A stretch of DNA of 64,000 bases from CANLBN01 sp050633525. GTDB lineage: Bacteria; Pseudomonadota; Gammaproteobacteria; Pseudomonadales; Cellvibrionaceae. The notes under the pieces were generated by a model that saw only the letters and a list, made by a program, of their open reading frames with translations, searched no databases and was not told where the DNA came from. Of the stretch, positions 26,064 to 34,653 are shown piece after piece. Both the position numbers and the translations under genes were made by a program. Location: assembly GCA_050633525.1 (NCBI GenBank), contig JBOEGR010000003.1, forward strand, positions 1 to 64,000. The letters run 5' to 3'. The first letter of the stretch is position 1; the number at the start of each line of letters is the position of its first letter.

Positions 26064-28148
26064 ATGACAGACCTATCCCTCTACAGAAATATTGGTATTT
26101 TCGCCCACGTTGATGCGGGTAAAACCACAACCACAGAACGTATTCTTAAGCTGACTGGTAAAATTCATAAAACCGGTGAAGTGCATGATGGCGAGTCAAC
26201 TACTGACTTTATGGAGCAGGAAGCAGAGCGCGGTATTACTATTCAGTCTGCTGCTGTGAGCTGCTTTTGGGATAATCACCGCTTTAACGTTATCGATACT
26301 CCGGGACACGTTGATTTTACGGTTGAAGTTTATCGTTCATTGAAAGTATTGGACGGTGGTATTGGTGTATTTTGTGGTTCTGGTGGTGTTGAGCCGCAAT
26401 CAGAAACCAACTGGCGCTATGCGAACGAGTCAGAAGTGGCTCGTGTTATTTTCGTCAATAAATTAGACCGTATGGGTGCTGACTTCTATCGTGTTGTTGA
26501 GCAAATCAAGAAAGTGTTGGGTGCGACCCCACTAGTGATGACCTTGCCTATCGGTATTGAAGATGATTTCGTTGGTGTTGTTGATGTCTTGACCAAAAAA
26601 GCTTATATCTGGGATGACACGGGTTTACCAGAAAACTATAAGGTTGAAGATGTACCTGCAGATATGGTCGACAAGGTCAATGAATACCACGAAGCACTTG
26701 TTGAAACTGCAGTTGAGCAAGATGATGACTTGATGATGGCTTATATGGAAGGTGAAGAGCCTTCTATCGAAGACCTTAAGCGTTGTATTCGTCAGGGTAC
26801 TCGTACGATGGACTTTTTCCCAACTTACTGTGGTTCAGCCTTTAAGAACAAGGGTGTCCAGTTGATTTTGGACGCGGTTGTTGATTATTTGCCTGCGCCG
26901 ACCGAGGTTGATCCTCAGCCTTTGACTGATGAAGAGGGTAATGAGACGGGTGAAGTGGCAACTGTTTCTGCTGATGAGCCATTACGTGCTCTAGCCTTTA
27001 AAATTATGGACGACCGCTTTGGTGCGTTGACCTTCGTTCGTGTTTACTCTGGTCAGTTAAAGAAGGGTGATACTGTTCTTAACTCCTTTACTGGTAAAAC
27101 GGAGCGTATTGGCCGTATGGTTGAAATGCAGGCTGATGAGCGTAATGAGTTGGATAGTGCGCAAGCCGGTGACATTATTGCCATTGTCGGTATGAAGAAC
27201 GTTCAGACGGGTCATACCCTGTGTGATCCGAAGAATCCTTGTACTCTGGAGGCGATGGTTTTCCCTGAGCCGGTTATCTCTATTGCTGTTGCCCCTAAAG
27301 ATAAGGGCGGTTCTGAGAAGATGGGTATTGCGATCGGTAAAATGGTGGCAGAAGATCCTTCCTTCCGTGTTGAGACGGATGAAGATTCAGGTGAGACTAT
27401 TCTTAAGGGAATGGGGGAGCTTCACTTGGATATTAAAGTGGATATCTTGCGCCGTACCTATGGTGTTGAGCTCGAAGTAGGTCAGCCTCAGGTGGCTTAC
27501 CGTGAAACCATTACTAAGCCAATTGAAGATAGCTATACGCACAAGAAGCAGTCGGGTGGTTCGGGTCAGTTTGGTAAAATTGATTACCGTATTAAGCCGG
27601 GTGAGCCTGCGTCAGGTTTTGTATTCACTTCTAGCGTTGTGGGCGGTAACGTACCGAAAGAATTCTTCCCGGCGATTGAGAAGGGCTTTAAATCCATGAT
27701 GGAGCAGGGTGTACTTGCCGGTTTCCCTGTATTGGATGTTGAGATTGAGCTATATGATGGTGCGTATCACGCGGTCGATTCATCGGCAATTGCCTTTGAA
27801 ATTGCAGCAAAGGGTGCTTTCCGCCAGTCAATTCCAAAAGCGGGTGCGCAGTTACTTGAGCCTATAATGAAAGTTGATGTCTTTACGCCAGATGATCACG
27901 TAGGTGATGTGATTGGTGACCTTAACCGCCGCCGCGGCATGATTAAGGATCAAGAGCCTGGTGTAACAGGTGTGCGTATTAAAGGTGATGTGCCGTTATC
28001 AGAGATGTTCGGTTATATTGGTAGCTTGCGTACGATGACTTCAGGTCGTGGCCAGTTCTCTATGGAGTTCTCGCACTATATGCCGTGCCCTGCTAACGTT
28101 GCAGAAGAAGTTATCGCCAAGGAAAAAGAAAGGCAGGCTAATAAATAG
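26064..28148 (+). CDS. fusA2: Second elongation factor G (EF-G type 2)
   Basis: A full-length EF-G paralogue, 694 residues, with intact GTPase motifs AHVDAGKTT (G1), DTPGHVDFT (G3) and NKLDRMGADF (G4), and domain IV SGGSGQFGKIDYRI. It lacks the N-terminal ARxTPIxRYRN extension of the main copy and begins MTDLSLYRNIGI. It differs in switch-region residues (GEVHDGESTTDFMEQEAERG instead of [20 protein letters not shown]). This fits the second EF-G class found in many gammaproteobacteria. Whether it works in translocation, ribosome recycling or stress cannot be read from the sequence. It is a single transcription unit with its own terminator. Confidence 0.95.
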   Translation: MTDLSLYRNIGIFAHVDAGKTTTTERILKLTGKIHKTGEVHDGESTTDFMEQEAERGITIQSAAVSCFWDNHRFNVIDTPGHVDFTVEVYRSLKVLDGGIGVFCGSGGVEPQSETNWRYANESEVARVIFVNKLDRMGADFYRVVEQIKKVLGATPLVMTLPIGIEDDFVGVVDVLTKKAYIWDDTGLPENYKVEDVPADMVDKVNEYHEALVETAVEQDDDLMMAYMEGEEPSIEDLKRCIRQGTRTMDFFPTYCGSAFKNKGVQLILDAVVDYLPAPTEVDPQPLTDEEGNETGEVATVSADEPLRALAFKIMDDRFGALTFVRVYSGQLKKGDTVLNSFTGKTERIGRMVEMQADERNELDSAQAGDIIAIVGMKNVQTGHTLCDPKNPCTLEAMVFPEPVISIAVAPKDKGGSEKMGIAIGKMVAEDPSFRVETDEDSGETILKGMGELHLDIKVDILRRTYGVELEVGQPQVAYRETITKPIEDSYTHKKQSGGSGQFGKIDYRIKPGEPASGFVFTSSVVGGNVPKEFFPAIEKGFKSMMEQGVLAGFPVLDVEIELYDGAYHAVDSSAIAFEIAAKGAFRQSIPKAGAQLLEPIMKVDVFTPDDHVGDVIGDLNRRRGMIKDQEPGVTGVRIKGDVPLSEMFGYIGSLRTMTSGRGQFSMEFSHYMPCPANVAEEVIAKEKERQANK

Positions 28149-28174
28149 TCGCTCTCTTTCTGTTGTGCTAAATG

Positions 28175-28201
28175 AAAAGCCGCGCAATTGCGCGGCTTTT
28201 T
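28175..28201. terminator. Bidirectional terminator between EF-G 2 and the thioesterase gene
   Basis: A perfect 26-nt palindrome (arms AAAAGCCGCGC / GCGCGGCTTTT, centre AATT) ending in a T-run on both strands. It separates two convergent genes and should serve both. Confidence 0.9.
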
Positions 28202-28231
28202 AGTGTCAGTGTTTGTTTTGTTTACTTGGTC

Positions 28232-28645
28232 TTACTGTTCAAGCATGTAGTCAGGTAAGTCGGCTTCTTCTGGTATTTGTTTTGGTGAGCCATTATCGCC
28301 CAAGGCGACAAACTTAAAGTTGCCCTCTGTTACCTTTTCTCTGGTGCCTATGCGGTCTCGCCTAACCCAGGCTTCTACGTGTATGGTCATTGATGTGTTA
28401 CCGATCTTGGTTACTGCGGTGTAGAGGCCAAGTATGTCCCCGACTTTTACTGGGCCAATAAAGCTCATGCTTTCCAGTGCCACGGTAACGACTCGGCTTT
28501 GCGCCCTTTGTCCTGCGCAGATACCTGCTGCGATATCCATTTGAGATAGTACCCAGCCGCCAAAAATATCGCCTGCAGGGTTTGTGTCGCTGGGCATTGC
28601 TAGTGTGCGGGTGGTGAGACGGCCTTCGGGTTTTGCTTCTGGCAC
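28232..28645 (-). CDS. YciA-type acyl-CoA thioesterase
   Basis: Hydrolyses acyl-CoA to free acid and CoA in the cytoplasm, 137 residues in a single hotdog domain. The active-site block is SDTNPAGDIFGGWVLSQMD (about 19-37), with the catalytic Asp in GDIFGGW, as in YciA. VALESMSFIGPVKVGD is the conserved second strand pair. The C-terminus is acidic. It is a monocistronic minus-strand gene between EF-G 2 and rpsJ, and its promoter region is shared with the S10 operon. Its location inside the translation cluster has no obvious functional reason. Confidence 0.9.
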   Translation of the reverse strand: MPEAKPEGRLTTRTLAMPSDTNPAGDIFGGWVLSQMDIAAGICAGQRAQSRVVTVALESMSFIGPVKVGDILGLYTAVTKIGNTSMTIHVEAWVRRDRIGTREKVTEGNFKFVALGDNGSPKQIPEEADLPDYMLEQ

Positions 28646-28801
28646 GTATGGGCCTCCTAAATTGTGTGGTTGTTGCGCCTAATGATAGAGAAGCAGGCGT
28701 TGTGAGGCTACAAAAAGATAGTTGTGTGACGACTTTTGGCCTCGTTCGCTTCCCTCTTTTTGGCGATTTGGTAATAAGTTAAAAATAAGTGTTTATTAGG
28801 G

Positions 28802-28830
28802 TTGACGACCTATGGCCTCATCCCTATAAT
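28802..28830 (+). promoter_or_regulatory. Sigma70 promoter of the S10 operon
   Basis: TTGACG at 28802-28807, a 17-bp spacer, and a perfect TATAAT at 28825-28830. It is one of the strongest promoters visible in the window and has the same -35 and spacing as the str promoter. Transcription should start near 28837, leaving a leader of about 84 nt before rpsJ. Confidence 0.92.
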
Positions 28831-28920
28831 TGCGCCTCCATTTTACAGGGGTCTCCCAACATTGTTGTTGGTAAGACGGCTCGCTGTAATCGTTCTTTAA
28901 GATTTTGGAGTTTGGTTGCA

Positions 28921-29232
28921 ATGCAGAATCAGCGTATTCGTATTCGTTTAAAAGCGTTTGATCACAAATTGATTGATGCTTCTACACATGAGATTGTCGA
29001 GACGGTTCGCCGTACCGGTGCTCAAGTTCGAGGTCCGATTCCGTTACCGACTCGCAAAGAAAAATTTACCGTATTGGTTTCTCCGCATGTAAATAAAGAT
29101 GCGCGAGATCAGTACGAAATACGTACCCACAAGCGCCTGTTGGACATTGTGGGGCCCACTGAGAAAACTGTCGACGCGCTTATGAAGCTAGATCTAGCGG
29201 CTGGCGTTGAAGTTCAGATTTCTTTAGGTTAA
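28921..29232 (+). CDS. rpsJ: 30S ribosomal protein S10
   Basis: Head protein of the 30S subunit and, with NusB, part of transcription antitermination; 103 residues. The frame extends upstream to 28789, but ATG 28921 is right because the product then starts MQNQRIRIRLKAFDHK, the family N-terminus, with GGAG at 28907-28910. The earlier codons would overlap the promoter. It ends DLAAGVEVQISLG, full length. First gene of the S10 operon. The next gene, rplC, is an unusually distant 266 bp away. Confidence 0.98.
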   Translation: MQNQRIRIRLKAFDHKLIDASTHEIVETVRRTGAQVRGPIPLPTRKEKFTVLVSPHVNKDARDQYEIRTHKRLLDIVGPTEKTVDALMKLDLAAGVEVQISLG

Positions 29233-29498
29233 AAGGCCCGCGTCCATCACAGTCTTTTGTATAAGCTTTAGAGCTAAATATAAAAGAACGTTTGTGGGTT
29301 TTGTTTTTGCAGTTGTTGCTCTTTGTAAAGCTTAGTCTTTGTTTGGAGTTTGCAGCTAAACCCACCAAGCTTGCTCAATAAAGAGTGAGTTTTGTGTAAC
29401 GCTCTGAGATGGGCGGCCATAGCGGGTCTCTTTCCATGTGTTGATAAGCAATGCATGAGTTTAGGGTGAACAGCCCCGTACACTGAGAGGTTATAAAA
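29233..29498. other. Long spacer between rpsJ and rplC
   Basis: This 266-bp stretch has no supportable gene; the open frames here are short and low-complexity. rpsJ and rplC are usually tens of bases apart in gammaproteobacteria. No clear promoter or terminator was seen. It could carry a control leader for rplC onward, but that is inference. Confidence 0.45.
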
Positions 29499-30155
29499 AT
29501 GACGATAGGTCTAGTCGGCCGCAAATGCGGCATGACGCGTGTATTCGCCGACGATGGTGCATCTATTCCGGTTACTGTAATCGAAGTAGAGCCCAATCGT
29601 ATCACCCAGGTTAAAAACGTAGAAACCGACGGTTATGATGCAGTTCAGATTACCGTAGGGTCACGCCGTGCCTCCCGTGTTAGCAAATCTGCAGCTGGCC
29701 ATTACGCCAAAGCCAATACCGAAGCTGGTAGAGGTCTGTGGGAATTGCGTGCTAAAAGTACAAATAAAGTCGAGTTTGCTTTTGAAGTAGGCGGTGAATT
29801 GACTGTGGCCGAGTTTGAAGCGGGTCAAAAAGTTGATGTTACCGGCACTTCTAAAGGTAAGGGTTTTCAGGGCGGTGTTAAGCGTTGGAACTTTGCCATG
29901 CAAGATGCTACTCACGGTAACTCGATATCTCACCGTGCGCCCGGTTCTATTGGTCAGTGCCAGACACCAGGTCGTGTATTTAAAGGTAAGAAGATGGCGG
30001 GCCATATGGGCGCCGAACAAGTTACCACTCAAAACTTAGAAGTGGTTCGTGTAGATGCTGATCGTAATCTTTTGTTGATAAAGGGTGCGGTTCCAGGTGC
30101 TCCCGGCGGTGATGTTGTCGTACGTCCCGCGGTGAAGTCGGCAGCGAAGGCTTAA
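29499..30155 (+). CDS. rplC: 50S ribosomal protein L3
   Basis: Binds near the 3' end of 23S rRNA and helps start large-subunit assembly; 218 residues. It begins MTIGLVGRKCGMTRVF. The extended loop reaching the peptidyl-transferase centre is visible as SHRAPGSIGQCQTPGRVFKG, which contains the segment methylated by PrmB in E. coli. A GAGAGG ribosome binding site precedes the ATG. The next gene, rplD, starts 10 bp downstream. Confidence 0.98.
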   Translation: MTIGLVGRKCGMTRVFADDGASIPVTVIEVEPNRITQVKNVETDGYDAVQITVGSRRASRVSKSAAGHYAKANTEAGRGLWELRAKSTNKVEFAFEVGGELTVAEFEAGQKVDVTGTSKGKGFQGGVKRWNFAMQDATHGNSISHRAPGSIGQCQTPGRVFKGKKMAGHMGAEQVTTQNLEVVRVDADRNLLLIKGAVPGAPGGDVVVRPAVKSAAKA

Positions 30156-30165
30156 GGGGTAAGTG

Positions 30166-30780
30166 ATGGATTTGAATATTACAACACCTAAAGGCGCAAA
30201 AGGCACTGTGAGTGTTTCTGAAGCGGCTTTTGGTAAAGAGTTTAATCAAGATTTAGTTCACCAAGTGGTTGTTGCTTATCAAGCTGCTGCTCGTCAGGGG
30301 ACTAAAGCTCAAAAGAACCGTGCTGCGGTTGCTGGTGGCGGTGCTAAGCCATGGCGTCAAAAAGGCAGTGGCCGAGCTCGTGCTGGTACGAATAGCAGCC
30401 CGATCTGGCGCAGCGGTGGTGTTACATTTGCTGCTCAGCCTCGTAGCTATGAGCAAAAAGTAAATAAGAAAATGTATCGCGCAGCTATGCGTTGCATTGT
30501 TTCTGAATTGGCTCGCCAAGAGCGCTTGGTTGTATTGGAGTCGATTGAATTGTCGGCGCCTAAGACTAAAGAGTTGGTTCAATCTTTGGCGCAATACGAT
30601 ATTGCAGATGCTTTGATTGTGACTGAAGAGCTTTCGTCAAATTTATATTTGGCGTCGCGTAACCTACATAAAGTTGATGTAATTGATGCTCAGGCAATCG
30701 ATCCAGTTAGCTTGATTGGTTTTGATAAAGTGATCGTGACCGTTGCGGCGCTGAAAAAAATTGAGGAGATGTTGGCATGA
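30166..30780 (+). CDS. rplD: 50S ribosomal protein L4
   Basis: Lines the nascent-peptide tunnel; in E. coli L4 also represses its own S10 operon. 204 residues from ATG 30166, which has AGGGG seven bases upstream (a GTG lies three bases earlier). The tunnel loop is visible as GGGAKPWRQKGSGRARAGTN with SSPIWRSGGVTF. Its TGA stop overlaps the rplW start by four bases (ATGA), indicating translational coupling. Confidence 0.98.
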   Translation: MDLNITTPKGAKGTVSVSEAAFGKEFNQDLVHQVVVAYQAAARQGTKAQKNRAAVAGGGAKPWRQKGSGRARAGTNSSPIWRSGGVTFAAQPRSYEQKVNKKMYRAAMRCIVSELARQERLVVLESIELSAPKTKELVQSLAQYDIADALIVTEELSSNLYLASRNLHKVDVIDAQAIDPVSLIGFDKVIVTVAALKKIEEMLA

Positions 30781-31073
30781 GTCAGGAGCGTCTTTATAAA
30801 GTACTGCTGGCCCCTGTTATTTCTGAAAAAGCAGTTGGTTCTGCCGATGTGGCAAGCCAGGTTGTTTTTAAAGTAACAAAGGATGCCAAAAAGCCTGAAA
30901 TTAAGGCGGCAGTTGAAAAAATGTTTGATGTGAAGGTTGATGGTGTTCGCACATTGATCATGAAAGGTAAAACAAAGCGCACCCGTTTTGGTTTGGGTAA
31001 GCGAAGTGACTGGAAAAAAGCCTACGTTAAGTTGGCTGAAGGTCACGATATTGACTTTGCGACGGGGAGCTAA
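30777..31073 (+). CDS. rplW: 50S ribosomal protein L23
   Basis: Sits at the peptide exit of the tunnel and docks trigger factor and SRP; 98 residues. It starts MSQERLYKVLLAPVISEKA, and TKRTRFGLGKRSDWKKAYV is the conserved C-terminal loop. Its start codon overlaps the rplD stop, and rplB follows after three bases. Confidence 0.98.
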   Translation: MSQERLYKVLLAPVISEKAVGSADVASQVVFKVTKDAKKPEIKAAVEKMFDVKVDGVRTLIMKGKTKRTRFGLGKRSDWKKAYVKLAEGHDIDFATGS

Positions 31074-31076
31074 ACG

Positions 31077-31904
31077 ATGCCAGTATTAAAGCGTAAGCCT
31101 ACATCGGCGGGTCGTCGTTTCGTTGTTAGCGTTGTTACTCCTGATTTACATAAGGGTGCACCTTATGCACCGCTTTTGGAAAAGAAATCAAAGAGTGGTG
31201 GCCGTAACAACAATGGCCGTATTACGACGCGTCATATCGGTGGTGGACATAAGCAGCATTATCGAAAAATTGATTTTAAGCGTAATAAAGATGGTGTTCC
31301 TGCGACAGTAGAACGTTTGGAGTATGATCCTAATCGCAGTGCGCACATTGCGCTAGTTTGTTATGCCGACGGTGAGCGTCGATACATTATCGCTCCAAAA
31401 AGTATTCAGGCAGGCGATAAGATTGAATCTGGTGATGCTGCGGCAATCAAAGTTGGTAATACTTTGCCAATCAGAAATATACCTGTTGGTAGCACCATTC
31501 ACTGTATTGAGTTGAAGCCAGGTAAGGGTGCACAAATAGCACGCTCGGCAGGTACTTCTGCTCAATTGGTTGCTCGCGAAGGTACTTATGCAACGCTACG
31601 ACTTCGTAGTGGAGAAATGCGTAAAGTGCTTTCTGAGTGTCGAGCCACTCTAGGTGAAGTGTCTAATTCTGAGCACAGTTTGCGCTCATTAGGTAAGGCT
31701 GGTGCATCTCGCTGGCGTGGTGTTCGCCCAACCGTTCGCGGTGTGGCAATGAACCCAGTTGATCACCCGCATGGTGGTGGTGAAGGTCGTACATCGGGTG
31801 GTCGCCATCCTGTAAGTCCTTGGGGTACGCCTACTAAGGGTTATAAAACTCGTAAGAATAAGCGCACCGATAATATGATTGTGCGTCGTCGCAACAAGAA
31901 ATAG
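31077..31904 (+). CDS. rplB: 50S ribosomal protein L2
   Basis: One of the primary 23S rRNA binders, needed for subunit association and peptidyl transfer; 275 residues. It starts MPVLKRKPTSAGRRFVV. The conserved C-terminal block VAMNPVDHPHGGGEGR holds the histidine near the peptidyl-transferase centre. The C-terminus is strongly basic. It is tightly packed between rplW and rpsS. Confidence 0.98.
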   Translation: MPVLKRKPTSAGRRFVVSVVTPDLHKGAPYAPLLEKKSKSGGRNNNGRITTRHIGGGHKQHYRKIDFKRNKDGVPATVERLEYDPNRSAHIALVCYADGERRYIIAPKSIQAGDKIESGDAAAIKVGNTLPIRNIPVGSTIHCIELKPGKGAQIARSAGTSAQLVAREGTYATLRLRSGEMRKVLSECRATLGEVSNSEHSLRSLGKAGASRWRGVRPTVRGVAMNPVDHPHGGGEGRTSGGRHPVSPWGTPTKGYKTRKNKRTDNMIVRRRNKK

Positions 31905-31915
31905 AGGATAGATTA

Positions 31916-32188
31916 GTGCCACGTTCACTTAAGAAAGGTCCATTCATCGATCTTCACTTGCTGAAGAAAGTTGAAGTGGCTGCCGAAAAGAATGACCGTC
32001 GTCCCATTAAAACTTGGTCGCGTCGATCTATGATAATGCCAGAAATGGTGGGTTTGACAATCGCTGTTCATAACGGTCGTCAGCACGTCCCCGTACTGGT
32101 TAATGAAGAAATGGTTGGTCATAAGCTAGGTGAGTTTGCTGTAACGCGAACTTATAAAGGCCATGTGGCTGATAAAAAGGCAAAATAG
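31916..32188 (+). CDS. rpsS: 30S ribosomal protein S19, GTG start
   Basis: Head protein of the 30S subunit that contacts S13 and the A-site finger; 90 residues. It starts with GTG at 31916 (product MPRSLKKGPFIDLHLLKKVE), with AGAGGAT nearby. KTWSRRSMIMPEMVGLTIAV and GHKLGEFAVTRTYKGH are family blocks. rplV follows after 11 bp. Confidence 0.98.
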   Translation: MPRSLKKGPFIDLHLLKKVEVAAEKNDRRPIKTWSRRSMIMPEMVGLTIAVHNGRQHVPVLVNEEMVGHKLGEFAVTRTYKGHVADKKAK

Positions 32189-32199
32189 GTAGGTTGACG

Positions 32200-32535
32200 A
32201 TGGAAGTAGCAGCAAAATTAAGTGGCGCTCAATTGTCAGCACAAAAAGCTCGATTAGTTGCCGACCAAATTCGTGGTAAGCATGTGGAAGAAGCATTAGA
32301 TCTTCTTACATTCAGCCAAAAGAAGGGTGCCGCGATTATCAAGAAAGTATTGGAGAGTGCTATTGCCAATGCTGAACAAAACGAAGGTGCAGATGTTGAC
32401 GAGCTACGTGTGTCAACCATCTTTGTTGACGAAGGCGTGACAATGAAACGTATTCGTCCTCGAGCAAAAGGCCGTGCAGATCGCATATTAAAGCGTTCAT
32501 GTCACATTACAGTTAAAGTCGCTGACGACGAATAG
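32200..32535 (+). CDS. rplV: 50S ribosomal protein L22
   Basis: Spans the large subunit, its beta-hairpin lining the exit tunnel; 111 residues. ATG 32200 (MEVAAKLSGAQLSAQKARL) is preferred over the TTG at 32194 because TAGGTAGG is then well spaced. The hairpin tip GVTMKRIRPRAKGRADRI, where macrolide-resistance changes arise in other bacteria, looks wild type. Confidence 0.98.
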   Translation: MEVAAKLSGAQLSAQKARLVADQIRGKHVEEALDLLTFSQKKGAAIIKKVLESAIANAEQNEGADVDELRVSTIFVDEGVTMKRIRPRAKGRADRILKRSCHITVKVADDE

Positions 32536-32555
32536 ATAGAGCGAGAGCGCACGTT

Positions 32556-33239
32556 ATGGGTCAAAAAGTACATCCAACTGGAATTCGTTTGGGCATTGTC
32601 AAAAAGCATACATCAACTTGGTATGCGGGCAGTGACTCATATTCTGACAAGCTATATGCGGACTTACAGGTTCGTGAATACGTTCAGAAAACACTAGCTA
32701 ATGCTTCTATCAGCCGCGTCGATATTGAGCGTCCGGCTAATACAGCTAAAGTGACTATTCACACAGCTCGCCCCGGTATCGTTATCGGTAAAAAAGGTGA
32801 GGATGTTGAAAAGTTACGTGCAGAGATATCAAAACGTATGGGTGTGCCTGTTCACATCAATATCGAAGAAATCCGCAAGCCAGACCTAGATGCTCAGTTA
32901 GTAGCAGATAGTGTCACTAGCCAGCTAGAGCGACGAGTAATGTTTCGTCGTGCCATGAAGCGCGCTGTTCAAAATGCGATGCGTCAAGGTGCTGAGGGTA
33001 TCAAGATACAAGTCGGTGGTCGTCTTGGCGGTGCAGAAATCGCTCGCTCTGAATGGTACCGCGAAGGCCGAGTGCCCTTGCATACATTGCGTGCCGATAT
33101 CGACTATGCGACATCAGAAGCCTTAACTACTTACGGTATTCTGGGTGTTAAAGTTTGGATCTTTAAAGGTGAAATCATTGGTGACGTCGTAGAAGCGGAG
33201 CCAGCAGCGCCTAAAAAGAAAACAGCAAAGGCTAAATAA
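32556..33239 (+). CDS. rpsC: 30S ribosomal protein S3
   Basis: Forms the mRNA entry pore with S4 and S5; 227 residues. It starts MGQKVHPTGIRLGIVKKHTS. The KH domain has the GxxG loop in PGIVIGKKGEDVEKL, and the C-terminal domain shows QVGGRLGGAEIARSEWYREGRVPLHTLRA. The C-terminal tail is Ala/Lys-rich. It is followed 14 bp later by rplP. Confidence 0.98.
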   Translation: MGQKVHPTGIRLGIVKKHTSTWYAGSDSYSDKLYADLQVREYVQKTLANASISRVDIERPANTAKVTIHTARPGIVIGKKGEDVEKLRAEISKRMGVPVHINIEEIRKPDLDAQLVADSVTSQLERRVMFRRAMKRAVQNAMRQGAEGIKIQVGGRLGGAEIARSEWYREGRVPLHTLRADIDYATSEALTTYGILGVKVWIFKGEIIGDVVEAEPAAPKKKTAKAK

Positions 33240-33253
33240 GGGGTACGCAACAC

Positions 33254-33667
33254 ATGATGCAGCCAAAGCGTACAAAGTTTCGCAAAATGATGAAGGGCCG
33301 TAACCGCGGTCTAGCCAATAGAGGCTCCAAAGTGAGTTTCGGTGAATTTGGTTTGAAAGCGACGGGTCGTGGTCGAATCACTGCTCGTCAAATTGAAGCC
33401 GCACGTCGTGCAATGACTCGTCATATTAAGCGTGGTGGAAAAATCTGGATTCGAGTTTTTCCTGACAAACCTATTACTAGTAAGCCGTTAGAGGTTCGTC
33501 AAGGTAAAGGTAAAGGTAATGTAGAGTATTGGGTTGCTCAAATTCAGCCCGGTAAAGTACTTTATGAAATGGAAGGTGTAACTGAAGAGTTGGCGCGTGA
33601 AGCATTTGCTTTAGCCGCAGCAAAGTTACCTATTAATACAACTTTCGTTAAACGTTCGGTGATGTAA
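33254..33667 (+). CDS. rplP: 50S ribosomal protein L16
   Basis: Late-assembling protein at the A-site tRNA elbow; 137 residues, starting MMQPKRTKFRKMMKGRNRG (ATG 33254 matches the family N-terminus MLQPKRTKF). QGKGKGNVEYWVAQIQPGKVLYEM is diagnostic. Its TAA overlaps the rpmC ATG by one base, so the two are probably translationally coupled. Confidence 0.98.
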   Translation: MMQPKRTKFRKMMKGRNRGLANRGSKVSFGEFGLKATGRGRITARQIEAARRAMTRHIKRGGKIWIRVFPDKPITSKPLEVRQGKGKGNVEYWVAQIQPGKVLYEMEGVTEELAREAFALAAAKLPINTTFVKRSVM

Positions 33668-33858
33668 TGAAAGCTACAGAATTACGCGACAAGTCTGTTG
33701 AAGAGCTAAATACAGAATTGCTATCTAACTTAGAAGAGCAGTTTAAATTGCGCATGCAAGCAGCGTCTGGTGAACAGATTCAAACTCATCTGTTTAAACA
33801 AACACGTCGCAATGTTGCGCGGATCAAAACGATCCTGAATGAAAAGGCAGGTAATTAA
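33667..33858 (+). CDS. rpmC: 50S ribosomal protein L29
   Basis: Small helical protein beside L23 at the exit site; 63 residues, beginning MKATELRDKSVEELNTELL. QTHLFKQTRRNVARIKTIL is the conserved second helix. It overlaps the rplP stop by one base and is followed after three bases by rpsQ. Confidence 0.97.
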   Translation: MKATELRDKSVEELNTELLSNLEEQFKLRMQAASGEQIQTHLFKQTRRNVARIKTILNEKAGN

Positions 33859-33861
33859 TCC

Positions 33862-34149
33862 ATGAGTCAATCAGTTGAAAAAGTGAACGCTAGCGAAAAA
33901 TCTGCTCGTTTAGTAACAGGCAAGGTTGTTAGCGACAAAATGGACAAAACAATTACTGTCTTAATTGAGCGTCGTGTTAAACACCCGCTTTATGGTAAAT
34001 ATTTAAGTAAATCATCTAAGCTAAAAGCGCATGATGAAGAGAACACTTGTAAGGTTGGCGACACCGTCACTATTGCAGAATCTCGTCCACTGTCTAAAAC
34101 AAAGTCGTGGGCATTGGTAAAAGTTGAAGAGCGTGCAACGCAAATTTAA
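33862..34149 (+). CDS. rpsQ: 30S ribosomal protein S17
   Basis: Primary 16S rRNA binder of the OB-fold type; 95 residues. The core matches well (GKVVSDKMDKTITVLIERRVKHPLYGKY), but there is an N-terminal extension of about 15 residues (MSQSVEKVNASEKSA) compared with E. coli S17. It is the last gene of the S10 set; rplN of the spc set starts 72 bp downstream. Confidence 0.97.
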   Translation: MSQSVEKVNASEKSARLVTGKVVSDKMDKTITVLIERRVKHPLYGKYLSKSSKLKAHDEENTCKVGDTVTIAESRPLSKTKSWALVKVEERATQI

Positions 34150-34221
34150 TTGCGTCGTTATTGATTTTTGCGGTTATATCTACATAAATAGCTGCAGTAA
34201 GTAAGGTTTTGGAGACGGGTA

Positions 34222-34590
34222 ATGATTCAAACAGAGAGCTACCTGGAAGTTGCTGATAATAGTGGTGCTCGCCGGGTAATGTGTATCAAGGTGTTAGGCG
34301 GTTCTCATCGTCGTTATGCACGCATTGGTGACATCATTAAGGTGACAGTTAAAGAAGCAATTCCACGCGGCAAAGTAAAAAAAGGCCAGGTGATGAATGC
34401 GGTTGTGGTCAGAACTAAAAAAGGTGTTCGTCGTCAAGATGGTTCACTTATTAAGTTTGATGATAATGCTGCTGTTATCTTGAATGCTCAAGATGCACCT
34501 ATAGGTACACGTATTTTTGGACCTGTTACTCGCGAGCTTCGCGGTGAAAAGTTCATGAAAATTATTTCTCTGGCTCCTGAAGTTTTATAA
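34222..34590 (+). CDS. rplN: 50S ribosomal protein L14
   Basis: Subunit-interface protein contacting 16S helix 14; 122 residues, the family length. It starts MIQTESYLEVADNSGARRVMCIKVLGG and ends FMKIISLAPEVL. It is the first gene of the spc set, with TTGGAGACGG before its ATG. In E. coli the spc operon is repressed by S8. Confidence 0.98.
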   Translation: MIQTESYLEVADNSGARRVMCIKVLGGSHRRYARIGDIIKVTVKEAIPRGKVKKGQVMNAVVVRTKKGVRRQDGSLIKFDDNAAVILNAQDAPIGTRIFGPVTRELRGEKFMKIISLAPEVL

Positions 34591-34653
34591 ATTTGTTTTG
34601 TCGATTTATAGTACTTAGGAACGGACAGTAGAGTTAGACAGAGGTCAAAGGCA

